A DNA stretch of 64,000 nucleotides, taken from Cyclobacteriaceae bacterium (GTDB taxonomy: Bacteria; Bacteroidota; Bacteroidia; Cytophagales; Cyclobacteriaceae). Where the stretch lies: positions 484,613 through 548,612 of the forward strand of contig JAEUUA010000023.1 of NCBI GenBank assembly GCA_016787755.1, given 5' to 3'. Position numbers and translations under genes: made by a program. Position 1 is the stretch's first letter, and every line of letters starts with the position of its first letter. Positions 8,355 through 18,185 of the stretch are shown here, in pieces. The notes beneath the pieces were generated by a model. The model saw only the letters and a program-made list of their open reading frames with translations. It ran no database searches and was not told the DNA's origin.

Positions 8355-9878
8355 TCAAGCGGAAGCTACCATCGCAAGGATGTCATCGACAAACTCTCGA
8401 GAATTACTTAAGCGGGGAACTTTGTTTTGCCCACCTAGTTTTCCACGCTTTTTCATCCAGTTGTAAAAGGTGCCCTCGGCAACAGAATGGATAGTCGGTG
8501 CTACCAATGCGATGTCGTGAGCGCGCTTTGCATCATAATCAGAATTTATCTCTCGCAATGTTTTATCAAGGACGTGATTAAATTCATTTATATCCCTTGG
8601 GCAAGTCTTAAATTCTATGATCCATTCGTGTCCACCTTGTTTAGACTTTTCAAGGTAAATGGGAGCGGCTGTATAATTGTCAATGACGGCACCTGTGTGT
8701 TCGCAGGCTTTGGTAATGGCAAACTCAGCATTTTCGATAATTACCTCTTCTCCAAAAGCATTGATGAAATGTTTTGTTCGGCCAGTAATTCTAATTCGAT
8801 GCGGAGCAATGCTTGTGAACTTAACAGTGTCGCCAATATTATATCGCCAAAGTCCGGCATTCGTAGTAATAACCAACGCATAGTTTTTCCCCACTTCCAC
8901 ATCGGCTAATGAAATTGCATCTGGATATTCTTTATCTAATTCTTCTACCGGAATAAATTCATAGAATACGCCATAGTCAAGCATCAAAAGCAAATCTTCC
9001 GAATCGGGTTGATCCTGAATTCCAAAGAAACCTTCGCTTGCATTGTACGTTTCCCAATATTTCATTTGATCACCGGGAATGATTGAACGGAAAAGTTTTT
9101 TGTAAGGCTTAAAGGCAACGGCTCCATGAAAGAATACCTCTAGATTTGGCCACACTTCCAGCACCGAATCTTTTTTTTGTGCTTCTAAAATATGTTGTAA
9201 TAAAAGAACAGTCCAGGTGGGGACTCCGGCAATGTGGGTAACGTTGGCGCCAATCGTTTCCTGAGCAAGTCGCTCAATTTTCTCTTCCCAATTTTGCATT
9301 AAAGCAACTTCCAAACTTGGGGTTCGAATAAATTGAGCCCAGGGCGGCAGGTTATGCATGATTACAGCTGAAACATCTCCGTAACGAGATGTAGCAGAGG
9401 GATCAAACTCGTTCAGTTGAGAACTGCCTCCTACGGCTAATCCTTTACCCGAAAAAATCTGCGTGTCAGGAAAATTATTGACATAGATAGAAAGCAAATC
9501 TTTACCGCCTTTGAAGTGACATTCGTCCAGCGCTTCGGTTGTTACCGGAATGAATTTACTACGGTCGTTTGTAGTACCACTTGATTTGGCAAACCATTTT
9601 ACTTCAGAAGGCCACAGCACATTTTGTTCACCATGCATGAGCCGATTGATGTAGGGAAAGAGTTGCTCGTAGGTGTGGATGGGAACACGCCTTTTATAGT
9701 CTTCGTAATGCATAAGATCGTCAAAAGCATACTTTTGACCAAATTCGGTGTACCGGGCGGTAGCCAGCAATCGCTTCAATACTTCTTCCTGAACTTCGTG
9801 TGGGTATTTTTTGAAAAGCTCAATCTGGTGAATGCGCTTTTTCATCACCCAGGTGAGAATGGAGTTTAGGAATTGCAT
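8355..9878 (-). CDS. GH3 family protein (acyl-adenylate/thioester-forming superfamily)
   Basis: A 507-residue protein of the ANL-type adenylating superfamily. Features: 'KSSGTTNDRSKFIPVT' near 115-130, which is the phosphate-binding loop of GH3 proteins; 'YNASEGFFGIQD' near 279; and 'RYNIGDTVKFTS' near 345. Plant GH3 enzymes join amino acids to jasmonate or auxin, but bacterial members have no assigned substrate, and the database name 'auxin-responsive promoter family' says nothing about function here. No signal peptide, so cytoplasmic. It ends 42 bases before the S9 peptidase gene start on the same strand. Confidence 0.9.
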   Translation of the reverse strand: MQFLNSILTWVMKKRIHQIELFKKYPHEVQEEVLKRLLATARYTEFGQKYAFDDLMHYEDYKRRVPIHTYEQLFPYINRLMHGEQNVLWPSEVKWFAKSSGTTNDRSKFIPVTTEALDECHFKGGKDLLSIYVNNFPDTQIFSGKGLAVGGSSQLNEFDPSATSRYGDVSAVIMHNLPPWAQFIRTPSLEVALMQNWEEKIERLAQETIGANVTHIAGVPTWTVLLLQHILEAQKKDSVLEVWPNLEVFFHGAVAFKPYKKLFRSIIPGDQMKYWETYNASEGFFGIQDQPDSEDLLLMLDYGVFYEFIPVEELDKEYPDAISLADVEVGKNYALVITTNAGLWRYNIGDTVKFTSIAPHRIRITGRTKHFINAFGEEVIIENAEFAITKACEHTGAVIDNYTAAPIYLEKSKQGGHEWIIEFKTCPRDINEFNHVLDKTLREINSDYDAKRAHDIALVAPTIHSVAEGTFYNWMKKRGKLGGQNKVPRLSNSREFVDDILAMVASA

Positions 9879-9998
9879 AGAAACTCAAAAATAGAGTTAG
9901 TTCTTAGAATGCAAAAGGCTGTATTTGATAAAGTGGATGGAAAGCTTGATAATTAATAGTCTCTGCTAGACGTTATTATTACATGGATCGAATCACAT

Positions 9999-10739
9999 TT
10001 AATCAGCAGACCTTGACCTACGCAATTGAAAATTCTGACCTAGATACACTTTACGAACCAACGGATCATTCGCAAGTTCTTCAGCCGTACCTGCTTTGAA
10101 AAGTTTCCCCTCCACCATCAAATACGCGCGATCGGTAATGGAAAGCGTTTCGTCAACATTATGATCTGTTATTAAGATACCAATATTTTTCTTTTTTAAC
10201 CGTGAAACAATGCCTTGAATTTCTTCTACCGCAATCGGGTCTACTCCCGCAAAGGGTTCATCTAATAAAACAAACTTAGGGTCTACAGCCAGTGCCCGTG
10301 CAATTTCGGTCCTTCTACGCTCACCACCGGAGAGCACCATCCCCTGACTTTTGCGCACATGTGTTAAGCTAAATTCTTCAAGCAACTTCTCAACTTTTTC
10401 TTTGCGATCTTTTTTTGGCATGTCGCGCATTTCAAGCGGAGCCATTATGTTTTCCTCTACTGTGAGACTCCGAAACACAGATGCCTCTTGTGCCAAATAG
10501 CCAATGCCAATTTTTGCACGCTGGTACATAGGAAGTGAAGTAATCTCTTGTTGATCCAGAAAGATGTTACCTTCGTTGGGTTTGATCAACCCAACAATCA
10601 TATAGAAACTCGTTGTTTTGCCAGCACCATTGGGGCCTAGCAACCCTACTATTTCGCCTTGCGCCACGTGCACCGATACATTGTTAACGACTGTACGTTT
10701 TTTGTATCGCTTTATTAAATTTTCAGCGCGCAGTTCCAT
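9999..10739 (-). CDS. lptB: LPS export ABC transporter ATP-binding protein LptB
   Basis: ATPase of the LptB2FGC machine that extracts lipopolysaccharide from the inner membrane. Walker A is GPNGAGKT at residues 35-42; the ABC signature is [15 protein letters not shown] and Walker [14 protein letters not shown]. The GGERRR form with '[17 protein letters not shown]' is typical of LptB. At 246 residues the length is right. The start ATG is two bases after the recJ stop, so recJ and lptB are co-transcribed. Confidence 0.95.
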   Translation of the reverse strand: MELRAENLIKRYKKRTVVNNVSVHVAQGEIVGLLGPNGAGKTTSFYMIVGLIKPNEGNIFLDQQEITSLPMYQRAKIGIGYLAQEASVFRSLTVEENIMAPLEMRDMPKKDRKEKVEKLLEEFSLTHVRKSQGMVLSGGERRRTEIARALAVDPKFVLLDEPFAGVDPIAVEEIQGIVSRLKKKNIGILITDHNVDETLSITDRAYLMVEGKLFKAGTAEELANDPLVRKVYLGQNFQLRRSRSAD

Positions 10740-10741
10740 GG

Positions 10742-12442
10742 TTAATCAAATTTAAGATCTTTAATCCGTAGCTGAAGGGAAGTCATGCCATTGTAGGTAT
10801 TTTCCTCCAAGGTGAATGCAATCCGAAAATATTCTCCGGTGGCAAGGCGGTCGTAATGTTCCATTAAGTCGAAAGCGACCGCATTAAATACGGTGTTACT
10901 TCCAGCTTGACCTATTAAAAAGCGCAAGTGTTTGTCTTTAAAACTTGAGAGAGAATTCATGACAAAAACATTTTTGGCTTCAAAAACAGGCTTATGATTA
11001 TCGGGACCAAACGGTGCCATTTGTTTGAGCACCTTATTGAACTTAGTGTTCATGATGTCAAATTGAATAGGCGTATCTATTTCTATAACAGGTGTTCTCA
11101 TTTCTTCCGTAAGGGAAGCAGAGACAATTTCCTCAAAACGTTGCTGAAAGGCTTCCAGATTTTTGCGATCAAGGGTAACACCCGCTGCATATTTGTGACC
11201 GCCAAACTTGTCGAGCAAATCACCGCACTGAAGCAGGGCATTATAAAGATCGAAATCTTTAATGCTGCGTGCCGAGCCGGTAAGTTTGCCATTCGATTCA
11301 GTGAGGATCACCGTAGGTTTGTAGAATTTTTCAACACACCGAGCAGCAACTATGCCAATTACCCCTTTATGCCAGGTTTCTTTAAAAAGAACTGTTGATT
11401 TCGATTTTAATAGTGCCTCGTTACCTTCAATCATAGCAACCGCTTCCTCAGTAATGCTCGAATCAAATTCTCTACGAACATCATTCTTAAGATTTATCTT
11501 TTCTGCAAGCAGGTTGGCTTCTTCTTCGCTTTGCGCGATTAACAACTCAACAGCTCCCTTTGCGTGGGCAACTCTTCCGGCAGCATTAATGCGCGGGCCG
11601 AGGGTAAACACAATTCCTGAAATATCCAATTCACCTTTGGTCGCGGAGATTTCTTTTAACGCCTTAAGTCCTGGTCTGGGGTTTTGATTTAACTTTTGTA
11701 ATCCAAAATAAGCAAGGGTTCGGTTTTCACCGGATATGGGAACAATGTCCGAGGCAATACTAACCACCACCAAATCTAAAAATTCATAAACCTCTTCCTG
11801 CTTTCTATACCTTTTTGCAAACGCTTCAATCAGTTTTAACCCCAGACCACACCCACTCAACTCATTAAACGGATAGTTACAATCTTCCTGTTTAGGATCG
11901 AGCACAGCCACTGCATTTGGAATTTCAAGGCCCGGAAGGTGATGATCGCAAATAATAAAATCAATTCCTTTATGACTGGCTAGCGTTACCATGTCAGAAG
12001 CTTTGATACCTAAATCAAGGGCTATGATCAACGTAAATTTATTTTTATCGGCCCACATAATTCCGGCTTCAGAAACTCCATACCCTTCTGCATAGCGATC
12101 GGGAATATAGAAATCACAGTGTGAATAAAAACTTTTGAGATAACTATAGACTAAGGCAACTGACGTAGTTCCATCCACATCATAATCACCATAAATCAAA
12201 ATTTTTTCTTTATCATCAATCGCTTTCTTCAATCGCTGCACCGCATGATCCATATCTTTGAGTAGAAATGGATCGTGAAGGTGATCAAGGGAAGGGCGGA
12301 AGAATTTTTTTGCAGAATCAAAATCGCGAATGCCACGTTGCCAAAGCACTGTTGATAAATGTGTATTTACATTGATGGCGTTACTAAGAATTTCTACTTC
12401 ATCGGCAGGTGGTGTGGGCTTGTATATCCATCGGTTTTGCAT
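10742..12442 (-). CDS. recJ: Single-stranded-DNA-specific exonuclease RecJ
   Basis: 5'-3' exonuclease used in recombination and mismatch repair. The DHH-family motifs are intact: [12 protein letters not shown] at about 83-94 (D86, D88, D90), ICDHH at 164-168, and GPRINAAGR in the DHHA1 part (near 288). The C-terminal OB-type region ends at residue 566, a normal length. It begins one base after the stop of the collagen-like gene and is followed two bases later by lptB, so the three genes form one tight operon. Confidence 0.95.
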   Translation of the reverse strand: MQNRWIYKPTPPADEVEILSNAINVNTHLSTVLWQRGIRDFDSAKKFFRPSLDHLHDPFLLKDMDHAVQRLKKAIDDKEKILIYGDYDVDGTTSVALVYSYLKSFYSHCDFYIPDRYAEGYGVSEAGIMWADKNKFTLIIALDLGIKASDMVTLASHKGIDFIICDHHLPGLEIPNAVAVLDPKQEDCNYPFNELSGCGLGLKLIEAFAKRYRKQEEVYEFLDLVVVSIASDIVPISGENRTLAYFGLQKLNQNPRPGLKALKEISATKGELDISGIVFTLGPRINAAGRVAHAKGAVELLIAQSEEEANLLAEKINLKNDVRREFDSSITEEAVAMIEGNEALLKSKSTVLFKETWHKGVIGIVAARCVEKFYKPTVILTESNGKLTGSARSIKDFDLYNALLQCGDLLDKFGGHKYAAGVTLDRKNLEAFQQRFEEIVSASLTEEMRTPVIEIDTPIQFDIMNTKFNKVLKQMAPFGPDNHKPVFEAKNVFVMNSLSSFKDKHLRFLIGQAGSNTVFNAVAFDLMEHYDRLATGEYFRIAFTLEENTYNGMTSLQLRIKDLKFD

Positions 12443-12443
12443 G

Positions 12444-13223
12444 TTATTTTTTTTCGAAATTTACAGCTCCGTTTTTACCCTCCACACCTTCTTCGCCATG
12501 GAAACCGCGGATACCATTTTTACCATCGCGCACCGGGCCTAATCCGGTTAAGCCACCGCGCCCAGCCTGGCCACCTAAACCGGCAAAACCACCATAATTT
12601 TTTATATAAAGTTTGCTGCCCAACCAGATTGGATATTCCGGACAGCGCTTACAATCTATTGTAATATTTCCTCCATCACCCCCATTTCCTCCTCGAGCAC
12701 CACTTCCTCCTTGTCCTCCATCACCCCCTGCACAAACGCGAGTTCCGGGGCCCCCACCCCCACCTTGCCCACCATTACCCCCTTGTCCGCCATCGCCACC
12801 GTTTACGTTTATGGTAAGCGATCCGTTAATCTGAATATCGTCAGAATAGATAAAGACATTAATTCCATTTTTTCCTGTAAGACCATCTGCTCCATCAATA
12901 CCTACCGCCCCTTGCCGGCAAGGGCTTGCCTGATCAGCCCCGTTTGCGCCATTGGCTCCATCCTCACCTTTTAATCCTGATCCATTGATTACGCACCCTT
13001 TACCAATGAAGGCAATTTTTGCGTGGATAAAGTTGTCTTTCTTTTCGCGGTTTAAAATGATTTGAGAAGAATCGGCCATGATCAAAGTGTCCACTACCAG
13101 AATGTCAGAAGCCTGTATCAAATACTTTTCCCCTCTTTTGAGCAAAAGTTTTTCAAGCCGAATTTGAGCAGAAGTTGAAAGAAAGCTTCCCAACAGAACA
13201 AGACAACACACTAATCTCACCAT
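12444..13223 (-). CDS. Secreted collagen-like Gly-rich protein
   Basis: A 259-residue exported protein (signal peptide LVCCLVLLGSFLSTSAQ, residues 4-20). Residues 20-90 look like a small beta domain. Residues 90-130 and 140-190 consist of Gly-X-Y triplets and GG-rich runs (GEDGANGANGAD, GGDGGQGGNGGQ, GGSGARGGNGGDGG), and a third block spans 215-255 (GGLTGLGPVRDGKNG). The blocks are interrupted by short beta-like segments with two Cys in DCKRCPEY. The triplets suggest a collagen-like or polyglycine-II fold; function unknown. It is first in a tight operon with recJ and lptB, with only one base between its stop and recJ. Confidence 0.85.
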   Translation of the reverse strand: MVRLVCCLVLLGSFLSTSAQIRLEKLLLKRGEKYLIQASDILVVDTLIMADSSQIILNREKKDNFIHAKIAFIGKGCVINGSGLKGEDGANGANGADQASPCRQGAVGIDGADGLTGKNGINVFIYSDDIQINGSLTINVNGGDGGQGGNGGQGGGGGPGTRVCAGGDGGQGGSGARGGNGGDGGNITIDCKRCPEYPIWLGSKLYIKNYGGFAGLGGQAGRGGLTGLGPVRDGKNGIRGFHGEEGVEGKNGAVNFEKK

Positions 13224-13253
13224 CGGGCAAAAATAAGAATACTATTGAGAAGG

Positions 13254-13290
13254 GCTAAAATAGAAAAGGCAACGCTGATTGCGTTGCCTT
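13254..13290 (-). terminator. Intrinsic terminator after the SPOR-type gene
   Basis: Perfect 10-bp stem AAGGCAACGC / GCGTTGCCTT around a five-base loop, followed on the minus strand by TTTTCTATTTT. It lies 18 bases after the stop of the gene at 13308-13940 and before the collagen-recJ-lptB operon. Confidence 0.9.
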
Positions 13291-13307
13291 ACCTTGAGTC
13301 TACTAAA

Positions 13308-13940
13308 TTATTTAGAGGCTTCGGCCTTTTCAGCCACTACCCCTTCCAAAACGTCCTTAATATCAACACGAACGCCATCTTTAAAGGGAACGATCCAGGC
13401 ATCTTTTACACCCATTTCACGCATGTATTTTTTAAATTTATCGGCTTCCCAATAATCACGGAAGATGCCAATGGTAAATTTTTGTTCACCTTTATCAGTG
13501 GCTTCGCCACCAAAGTTTGGATTATTATCAAAGTATTTTGAAAGGTCTTTGTTCTTAAATGCCCCTATCTGAACTTTGAAAACAACGCCTTTCGAAAAAT
13601 CCATTGAATTAGCAGCCGGTGCAGCTTTCAACTGCTCAAGTTCTGCTCGGGCGGAGGTCAATTCCCCTCTCATTCTGGAAAGTTGATCTTCCAATTCGGC
13701 AATGCGTGAATTCTTTTGACTGATTTGGGAGTTTAGGGTTCCTACTTGACCTTTCAGCGAGGCATTATCGGTGTCAGCTACTTGCTTTTCATCGGTTAAG
13801 GTTTTGAGGCTAGCAGGATTTTTTTTGTATTCTTTGGCTTTCTTTTTCCATTCTTTTTTCTCCGCTTTTGAGAGCTGGGCGAAAACTTGCATGCCGGAAA
13901 AAATCAGCGCCAGGCAAAGTACTACAACTTTAGTTTTCAT
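13308..13940 (-). CDS. Exported coiled-coil protein with C-terminal SPOR-like domain
   Basis: A 210-residue protein with a signal peptide (VVVLCLALIFSGMQVFAQ). Residues 22-45 are very Lys-rich (KAEKKEWKKKAKEYKK). Residues 55-108 form a heptad coiled coil (NSQISQKNSRIAELEDQL, RGELTSARAELEQLK). Residues 118-200 look like a SPOR fold: 'VFKVQIGAFKNKDLSKYF ... FTIGIFRDYWEADKFKKYMREMG ... AWIVPFKDGVRV'. SPOR domains bind denuded peptidoglycan, so a periplasmic division or envelope role is plausible. It has its own terminator at 13254-13290 and an AT-rich upstream region. Confidence 0.85.
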   Translation of the reverse strand: MKTKVVVLCLALIFSGMQVFAQLSKAEKKEWKKKAKEYKKNPASLKTLTDEKQVADTDNASLKGQVGTLNSQISQKNSRIAELEDQLSRMRGELTSARAELEQLKAAPAANSMDFSKGVVFKVQIGAFKNKDLSKYFDNNPNFGGEATDKGEQKFTIGIFRDYWEADKFKKYMREMGVKDAWIVPFKDGVRVDIKDVLEGVVAEKAEASK

Positions 13941-14049
13941 TTATGTTGGGGTTAATAATTAAATAAAAGTAAGAAAATATTCTGAAAACGATACATTCAA
14001 GGCATTTTAGAATGATAAAGCTAAAATTATCATTTGCCCACTCATCTAA

Positions 14050-15447
14050 TCAATCCAGGCTACCTACCATTTTTTCGGGACGCACCCATTCATCAAATTG
14101 CTCTGATGTTACCAACCCCAATTCAATAGCAGCCGCTCTTAGCGTTTTGTCTTCTTTGTGCGCCTTCTTGGCAATTTTTGCTGCGTTCTCATATCCAATA
14201 TGCGTATTCAATGCTGTTACTAGCATGAGAGAGTTTTCCATGTGTTGTTTTATGATTGGCAGATTAGGCTCAATGCCAATCGCACATTTATCATTAAAAG
14301 AAACGCACGCATCGCCAATTAAGCGAGCAGATTGCAATACGTTAGCTGCGATTACCGGTTTGAAAACATTCAATTCAAAATGGCCGTTTGCTCCTCCAAA
14401 TGATACTGCTACATCATTGCCAATTACTTGTGCACATACCATCGTTAATGCTTCAGGTTGCGTTGGATTGACTTTGCCGGGCATAATAGAAGAACCTGGT
14501 TCATTATCGGGAATAACAATTTCACCAATGCCAGAGCGCGGCCCTGAGCTTAACATCCGAATATCATTGCCAATTTTCATCAACGAAACGGCAGCACGCT
14601 TCAATGCACCTGATAATTCAACCATGGCATCGTGCGCTGCCAGCGATTCAAATTTATTGGGTGCGGTGATAAAAGGATAGCCTGTTAACTCAGCAATTTT
14701 TTTGGCAACAAGGACATCATACCCTTTTGGTGTGTTCAATCCGGTACCTACTGCAGTACCCCCTAATGCTAACTCCCGAACAACGTCAAGGGAATTTTTA
14801 ATGGCGCGCATGCTATTATCAATTTGTTGTACGTAGCCGCTAAATTCCTGACCCAAGGTAAGCGGGGTAGCATCCATAAAGTGTGTGCGCCCGGTCTTTA
14901 CAATATTTTTAAATGCGGTAACTTTTTTTGCGAGCGTATCACGCAATTTCTGCATCCCCGGAAGGGTAATTTCTACCACTTGTTTATAGGATGCAATGTG
15001 CATTGCAGTGGGGAAAGTATCGTTGGAGCTTTGCGATTTATTAACATCATCATTGGGATGAAGAACTTTTTTCTCATCCGTCAATTTACCACCACTTAAC
15101 ACGTGCGCCCGATAGGCAATCACTTCATTGGCGTTCATGTTACTTTGTGTACCTGAACCCGTTTGCCAGATAACCAAAGGAAATTGATCATCCAATTTCC
15201 CGGCTACTATTTCATCGCATGCGGTGCCGATTAAATCTTTTTTCTTCGCATCTAATACTCCCAACTCATGGTTGGCCATAGCAGCCGCTTTTTTTAAGTA
15301 ACCAAAAGCATAGATAATTTCTTTAGGCATGCTGGCTTCGGGACCAATTTTAAAATTGTTACGAGACCGTTCAGTTTGGGCACCCCAATATTTATCGGAG
15401 GGCACCTGTACTTCACCCATGGTATCTTTTTCAATGCGGAAGCTCAT
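14050..15447 (-). CDS. fumC: Class II fumarate hydratase
   Basis: TCA-cycle enzyme converting fumarate to malate without an iron-sulfur cluster. The superfamily signature [11 protein letters not shown] is at about 316-326, preceded by [15 protein letters not shown] near 97-111 and the site motif [12 protein letters not shown] near 185. At 465 residues the length is normal, and the start ATG at 15447 gives the expected N-terminus [23 protein letters not shown], here described only in part. It is monocistronic by spacing (more than 100 bases on both sides). Confidence 0.97.
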   Translation of the reverse strand: MSFRIEKDTMGEVQVPSDKYWGAQTERSRNNFKIGPEASMPKEIIYAFGYLKKAAAMANHELGVLDAKKKDLIGTACDEIVAGKLDDQFPLVIWQTGSGTQSNMNANEVIAYRAHVLSGGKLTDEKKVLHPNDDVNKSQSSNDTFPTAMHIASYKQVVEITLPGMQKLRDTLAKKVTAFKNIVKTGRTHFMDATPLTLGQEFSGYVQQIDNSMRAIKNSLDVVRELALGGTAVGTGLNTPKGYDVLVAKKIAELTGYPFITAPNKFESLAAHDAMVELSGALKRAAVSLMKIGNDIRMLSSGPRSGIGEIVIPDNEPGSSIMPGKVNPTQPEALTMVCAQVIGNDVAVSFGGANGHFELNVFKPVIAANVLQSARLIGDACVSFNDKCAIGIEPNLPIIKQHMENSLMLVTALNTHIGYENAAKIAKKAHKEDKTLRAAAIELGLVTSEQFDEWVRPEKMVGSLD

Positions 15448-15559
15448 AGATTTTTTTGTAAAAGTTAATACAACAAATAGACTTTAAAATTAGGCACTAA
15501 GAGTCTCAAAAGAAAATTGAAATAATATTGACCTGCAGACCTTAATTGTGCTCGAAATC

Positions 15560-16186
15560 CTATAAGTGCTTAAGGTCAGTATACTGATCGAGCATCCAAC
15601 CAGTAAGGCTCATGCGTGGGCGTGAAGCAGGCAAAACTTCGTGTTCTAATAAATCGCTGCGAAAGCACACCAACCGGCCTGCCAGGGGTAACACATCCCG
15701 CTCTCCATCTGGATGATAAATACGTAGTTGACCACCCTCTTCTACTTTCCAGTTTTTATTTAAATAACAGATTACGGAAAGTTTACGATGATCATCTTTT
15801 TTAAATTGATCGAGATGACGCCTGTAATAACTTCCTGGTGGGTAATTAGTGAGATGCACTTCATAGTCTTTAAGACTCAAAAACAAACCTTGATTTACTG
15901 CGCTAATAAGACCTTCCAATTTCGAAAGATAATTGCGTAGCGGATGGGGTGCAGTTGCCCGATCAATCCATTGAATATAATCTCCGCGGATCCCTTCGTT
16001 AATTTGTTTATTGATCGTATCGCCAATTCCTGCTTTTTTAAAGTGTAACAAACTGTTTTTGAAATCGTCTAGTTCTAGAATGGAATCTATTTCTTCGCGC
16101 GACAGAAAGTGGTCTACGATAGAATACCCGTCCGATGCGATTTCATCAACCAGTGTATTAAGTTTATCAGAGAAAGCATCCATCAT
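15560..16186 (-). CDS. 2-oxoglutarate/Fe(II)-dependent oxygenase, prolyl-4-hydroxylase-like
   Basis: A 208-residue dioxygenase of the P4Hc type. The iron-binding facial triad is visible: H124 and D126 in YYRRHLDQF and H182 in LLEHEVLP, with a following Arg (R189 or R191) for 2-oxoglutarate. The double-stranded beta-helix core runs 105-200 (LSVICYLNKNW, GGQLRIYHPDG, GRLVCFRSD, MSLTGWM). No signal peptide. The protein or small-molecule substrate is unknown. Two ATGs (16186 and 16183) compete for the start. It is divergent from the LEA lipoprotein with 36 bases between the starts. Confidence 0.9.
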   Translation of the reverse strand: MMDAFSDKLNTLVDEIASDGYSIVDHFLSREEIDSILELDDFKNSLLHFKKAGIGDTINKQINEGIRGDYIQWIDRATAPHPLRNYLSKLEGLISAVNQGLFLSLKDYEVHLTNYPPGSYYRRHLDQFKKDDHRKLSVICYLNKNWKVEEGGQLRIYHPDGERDVLPLAGRLVCFRSDLLEHEVLPASRPRMSLTGWMLDQYTDLKHL

Positions 16187-16222
16187 GGTGCGAAGTTAAG
16201 GGTAGGAATTAACTTTGAGTTT

Positions 16223-16693
16223 ATGAAGCAATCATTTAGTAGTGCAAGTTCTTTTTTTCTGGTTGGGCTTATAAGTACCTGTGGCATACTCTCATGCACG
16301 CCCAAAGAAGAGATTGTTTTTAAGGGAGTAAGGCATGTTGTTGTAGAGGCACAGGGAATTGAGCCGGTTTTAACAGCGGAGGCTTTTTTCAATAATCCGA
16401 ACAACGTACGCATGAAACTCAAAGAGATTCATGTGGATGTGCTGGTGGATGGAAAACTTTCTGCAAAGGTTAGGCAAAATCTAAAGCTGTCGATCCCTGC
16501 CATGTCCGATTTTTCGGTTCCACTCACAGCACGGCTTTCTCTTAAAGATTTGGGGCTGGTTGATACCATTATCAATCTTATTGGTGGGAAAAAATATGAA
16601 ATTCAGTATATTGGTTTTGTTCGTGTTTCGATGCATGGCCTAACCATAAAAGTACCTGTTAAATATAGAGAAGAGAGAAGAATACAGTTTTAA
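16223..16693 (+). CDS. LEA type 2 / desiccation-related-like lipoprotein
   Basis: A 156-residue protein starting at ATG 16223, which gives a lipoprotein signal (FFLVGLISTCGILSC, lipid Cys at 25). An earlier in-frame ATG at 16109 lies inside the divergent oxygenase gene and is rejected. The mature part has the immunoglobulin-like 'water stress and hypersensitive response' pattern: 'VLTAEAFFNNPNNVRMKLKEIHVDVLVDGK' like segment split over residues 45-75, then SIPAMSDFSVPLTARLSLKDLG. Role in the envelope unknown. Confidence 0.8.
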   Translation: MKQSFSSASSFFLVGLISTCGILSCTPKEEIVFKGVRHVVVEAQGIEPVLTAEAFFNNPNNVRMKLKEIHVDVLVDGKLSAKVRQNLKLSIPAMSDFSVPLTARLSLKDLGLVDTIINLIGGKKYEIQYIGFVRVSMHGLTIKVPVKYREERRIQF

Positions 16694-16715
16694 TTTACCC
16701 GCATAGTTCAATTTT

Positions 16716-16742
16716 TTGGGTTGTCATAATATCTTACTTTTG
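16716..16742 (+). promoter_or_regulatory. Bacteroidota-type promoter of the histidine kinase
   Basis: TTG at 16716 and TACTTTTG at 16735-16742 match the TTTG / TAnnTTTG consensus with a 16-base spacer. Transcription would begin a few bases before the ATG at 16755, which rules out the upstream in-frame TTG as the start. Confidence 0.65.
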
Positions 16743-16754
16743 TTAAACGACCTA

Positions 16755-17651
16755 ATGGAAAGCCCGTTAAATATCATTCTTATTCTATTATTACTGATAG
16801 TAATTTTCCTTCAGGTGCGTGCGTATTTAAACTTGAAACAAAAGAATAAACTGATTTTAGTCCAGAGCAGGGAAATCAAAAGACAAATTCAAGAGCAGGA
16901 GCGGAGAAATAAACAGGTTGGAGACTTGGTGCATGAAAAGCAGCAATTAATAGGGTTGGTTTCACACGACTTAAAGGGGCCATTTAATAGGATTTTTGCA
17001 CTTATTCAATTACTCGAAATCACAAGCGAAAACTTAACGCCTGAGCAGCTCGAGTATATGGGTAAAATGCATCAGATTGTGGCAGATGGATTAGGGATGA
17101 TCCGTAATTTGTTGGATAATCGAAGGCTTGAAGATCAAGGAATAGATCTCTCATCAGAACCTTTGAACCTCACATCGATTTTAGGTTCACTCACAAAAAA
17201 TTACCGCACACTAGCCGAAAAGAAAAAAATTCAGATTCATTTTGATGCACCCCCAAACGCAGTTGTCTTAGCGGACAAATTATACGTGTATAGGATTTTT
17301 GAGAACCTTATTTCCAATGCTCTTAAATTCTCTCCTGAGAATAGAAACATTTTCATTTCAATTGAAAAAATAGCCTCATCGTATGAAGTACGGGTAAAAG
17401 ATGAGGGGCCAGGTATTAGTAAAGAAGATCAAACCAAACTGTATCAAAAGTTTCAACGATTGTCGGCCCGCCCTACGGGTGGTGAAAGTTCTACCGGGCT
17501 GGGGCTAGCTATCGTAAAAGCATTGGTTGATAAAATGGGAAGTGAACTGCGGTGCGAAAGCAAATTAGGAGAAGGAACTACCTTCATCGTAACGATGGAA
17601 GAAAGCGACACACCTATAGTCAGGAAAAAATCAGCAATGGCAATCAATTAA
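16755..17651 (+). CDS. Membrane-anchored sensor histidine kinase
   Basis: A 298-residue kinase with one N-terminal membrane helix (IILILLLLIVIFLQV, residues 7-21), a short charged coiled coil (30-60), the phospho-acceptor H71 in SHDLKGPFNRI, and an HATPase domain with N box ENLISNALKFSP, G1 box DEGPGIS and G2 box STGLGLAIVKAL. No periplasmic sensing domain is present, so the signal must be sensed in or near the membrane or via a partner. The ATG at 16755 fits a promoter at 16716-16742. Its last eight bases overlap the 3' end of the receiver gene on the other strand; the two are likely partners. Confidence 0.9.
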   Translation: MESPLNIILILLLLIVIFLQVRAYLNLKQKNKLILVQSREIKRQIQEQERRNKQVGDLVHEKQQLIGLVSHDLKGPFNRIFALIQLLEITSENLTPEQLEYMGKMHQIVADGLGMIRNLLDNRRLEDQGIDLSSEPLNLTSILGSLTKNYRTLAEKKKIQIHFDAPPNAVVLADKLYVYRIFENLISNALKFSPENRNIFISIEKIASSYEVRVKDEGPGISKEDQTKLYQKFQRLSARPTGGESSTGLGLAIVKALVDKMGSELRCESKLGEGTTFIVTMEESDTPIVRKKSAMAIN

Positions 17652-18024
17652 AAAGATAGTAATCGTCTTCGTTGCCATTTAAAACAGCCTCGAGTGACTC
17701 AATTACATTTTCGTCCTTAATCACATAATCACGCACCCCCCGTTGAATAAAATTAAGCACCATGTTTCCGTCATCCAGGGAACTGAGCATTACAACTTTA
17801 TTTTTTGCACTGAGGCGGGACTTTATTTTTTCGTACAGATCAATACCACTCATTCCAGGCAATTTGTAATCAATGATCAATACATCAGGCAACGAACGTT
17901 CCAAGGCAATTAAGCCCTCTTCTGCACTAAAAAATGTTCTAATGGAGTAGTCAGCATTGTTGCTAAGCGATTTCTTAATGAAGTCCGCGTAAATTGTGTC
18001 GTCCTCTACCAGGTATATCGTCAT
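17644..18024 (-). CDS. Stand-alone response regulator receiver protein
   Basis: A 126-residue CheY-like protein starting at ATG 18024 (MTIYLVEDDT). The acidic pocket E7-D8-D9, phosphorylation site D52 (LIIDYKLPG), the Ser of VVMLSSLDD and the Lys of DYVIKDE are all present, so it should be active. There is no output domain. It is convergent with, and overlaps by eight bases, the histidine kinase gene. A phosphorelay or protein-interaction output is likely. Confidence 0.9.
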   Translation of the reverse strand: MTIYLVEDDTIYADFIKKSLSNNADYSIRTFFSAEEGLIALERSLPDVLIIDYKLPGMSGIDLYEKIKSRLSAKNKVVMLSSLDDGNMVLNFIQRGVRDYVIKDENVIESLEAVLNGNEDDYYLFN

Positions 18025-18185
18025 AGTTGATGTAAGAGGTTGCAATATAACAAGTTCTTTATTTTTAGGACACCCAAAAAACCCCAGAGCCAGTGAATTT
18101 TCACTTTCATTTGCCGCTTATTGAAACTTTTTAGGTTAAAACCGACATTCGCGCTACCTTCCTTACACCTAACCTACTTCACCCT

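Noticed and set aside
8355-9878. Plant-like auxin conjugation from the GH3 name
   Set aside because: The family name does not prove substrate; nothing else in the window points to auxin.
12613-12834. Proline-rich plus-strand frame
   Set aside because: It is the antisense image of the Gly-rich codons of the collagen-like gene (GGN read backwards gives Pro).
16109-16222. Longer start for the LEA lipoprotein
   Set aside because: It would overlap the divergent oxygenase gene and bury the lipoprotein signal.
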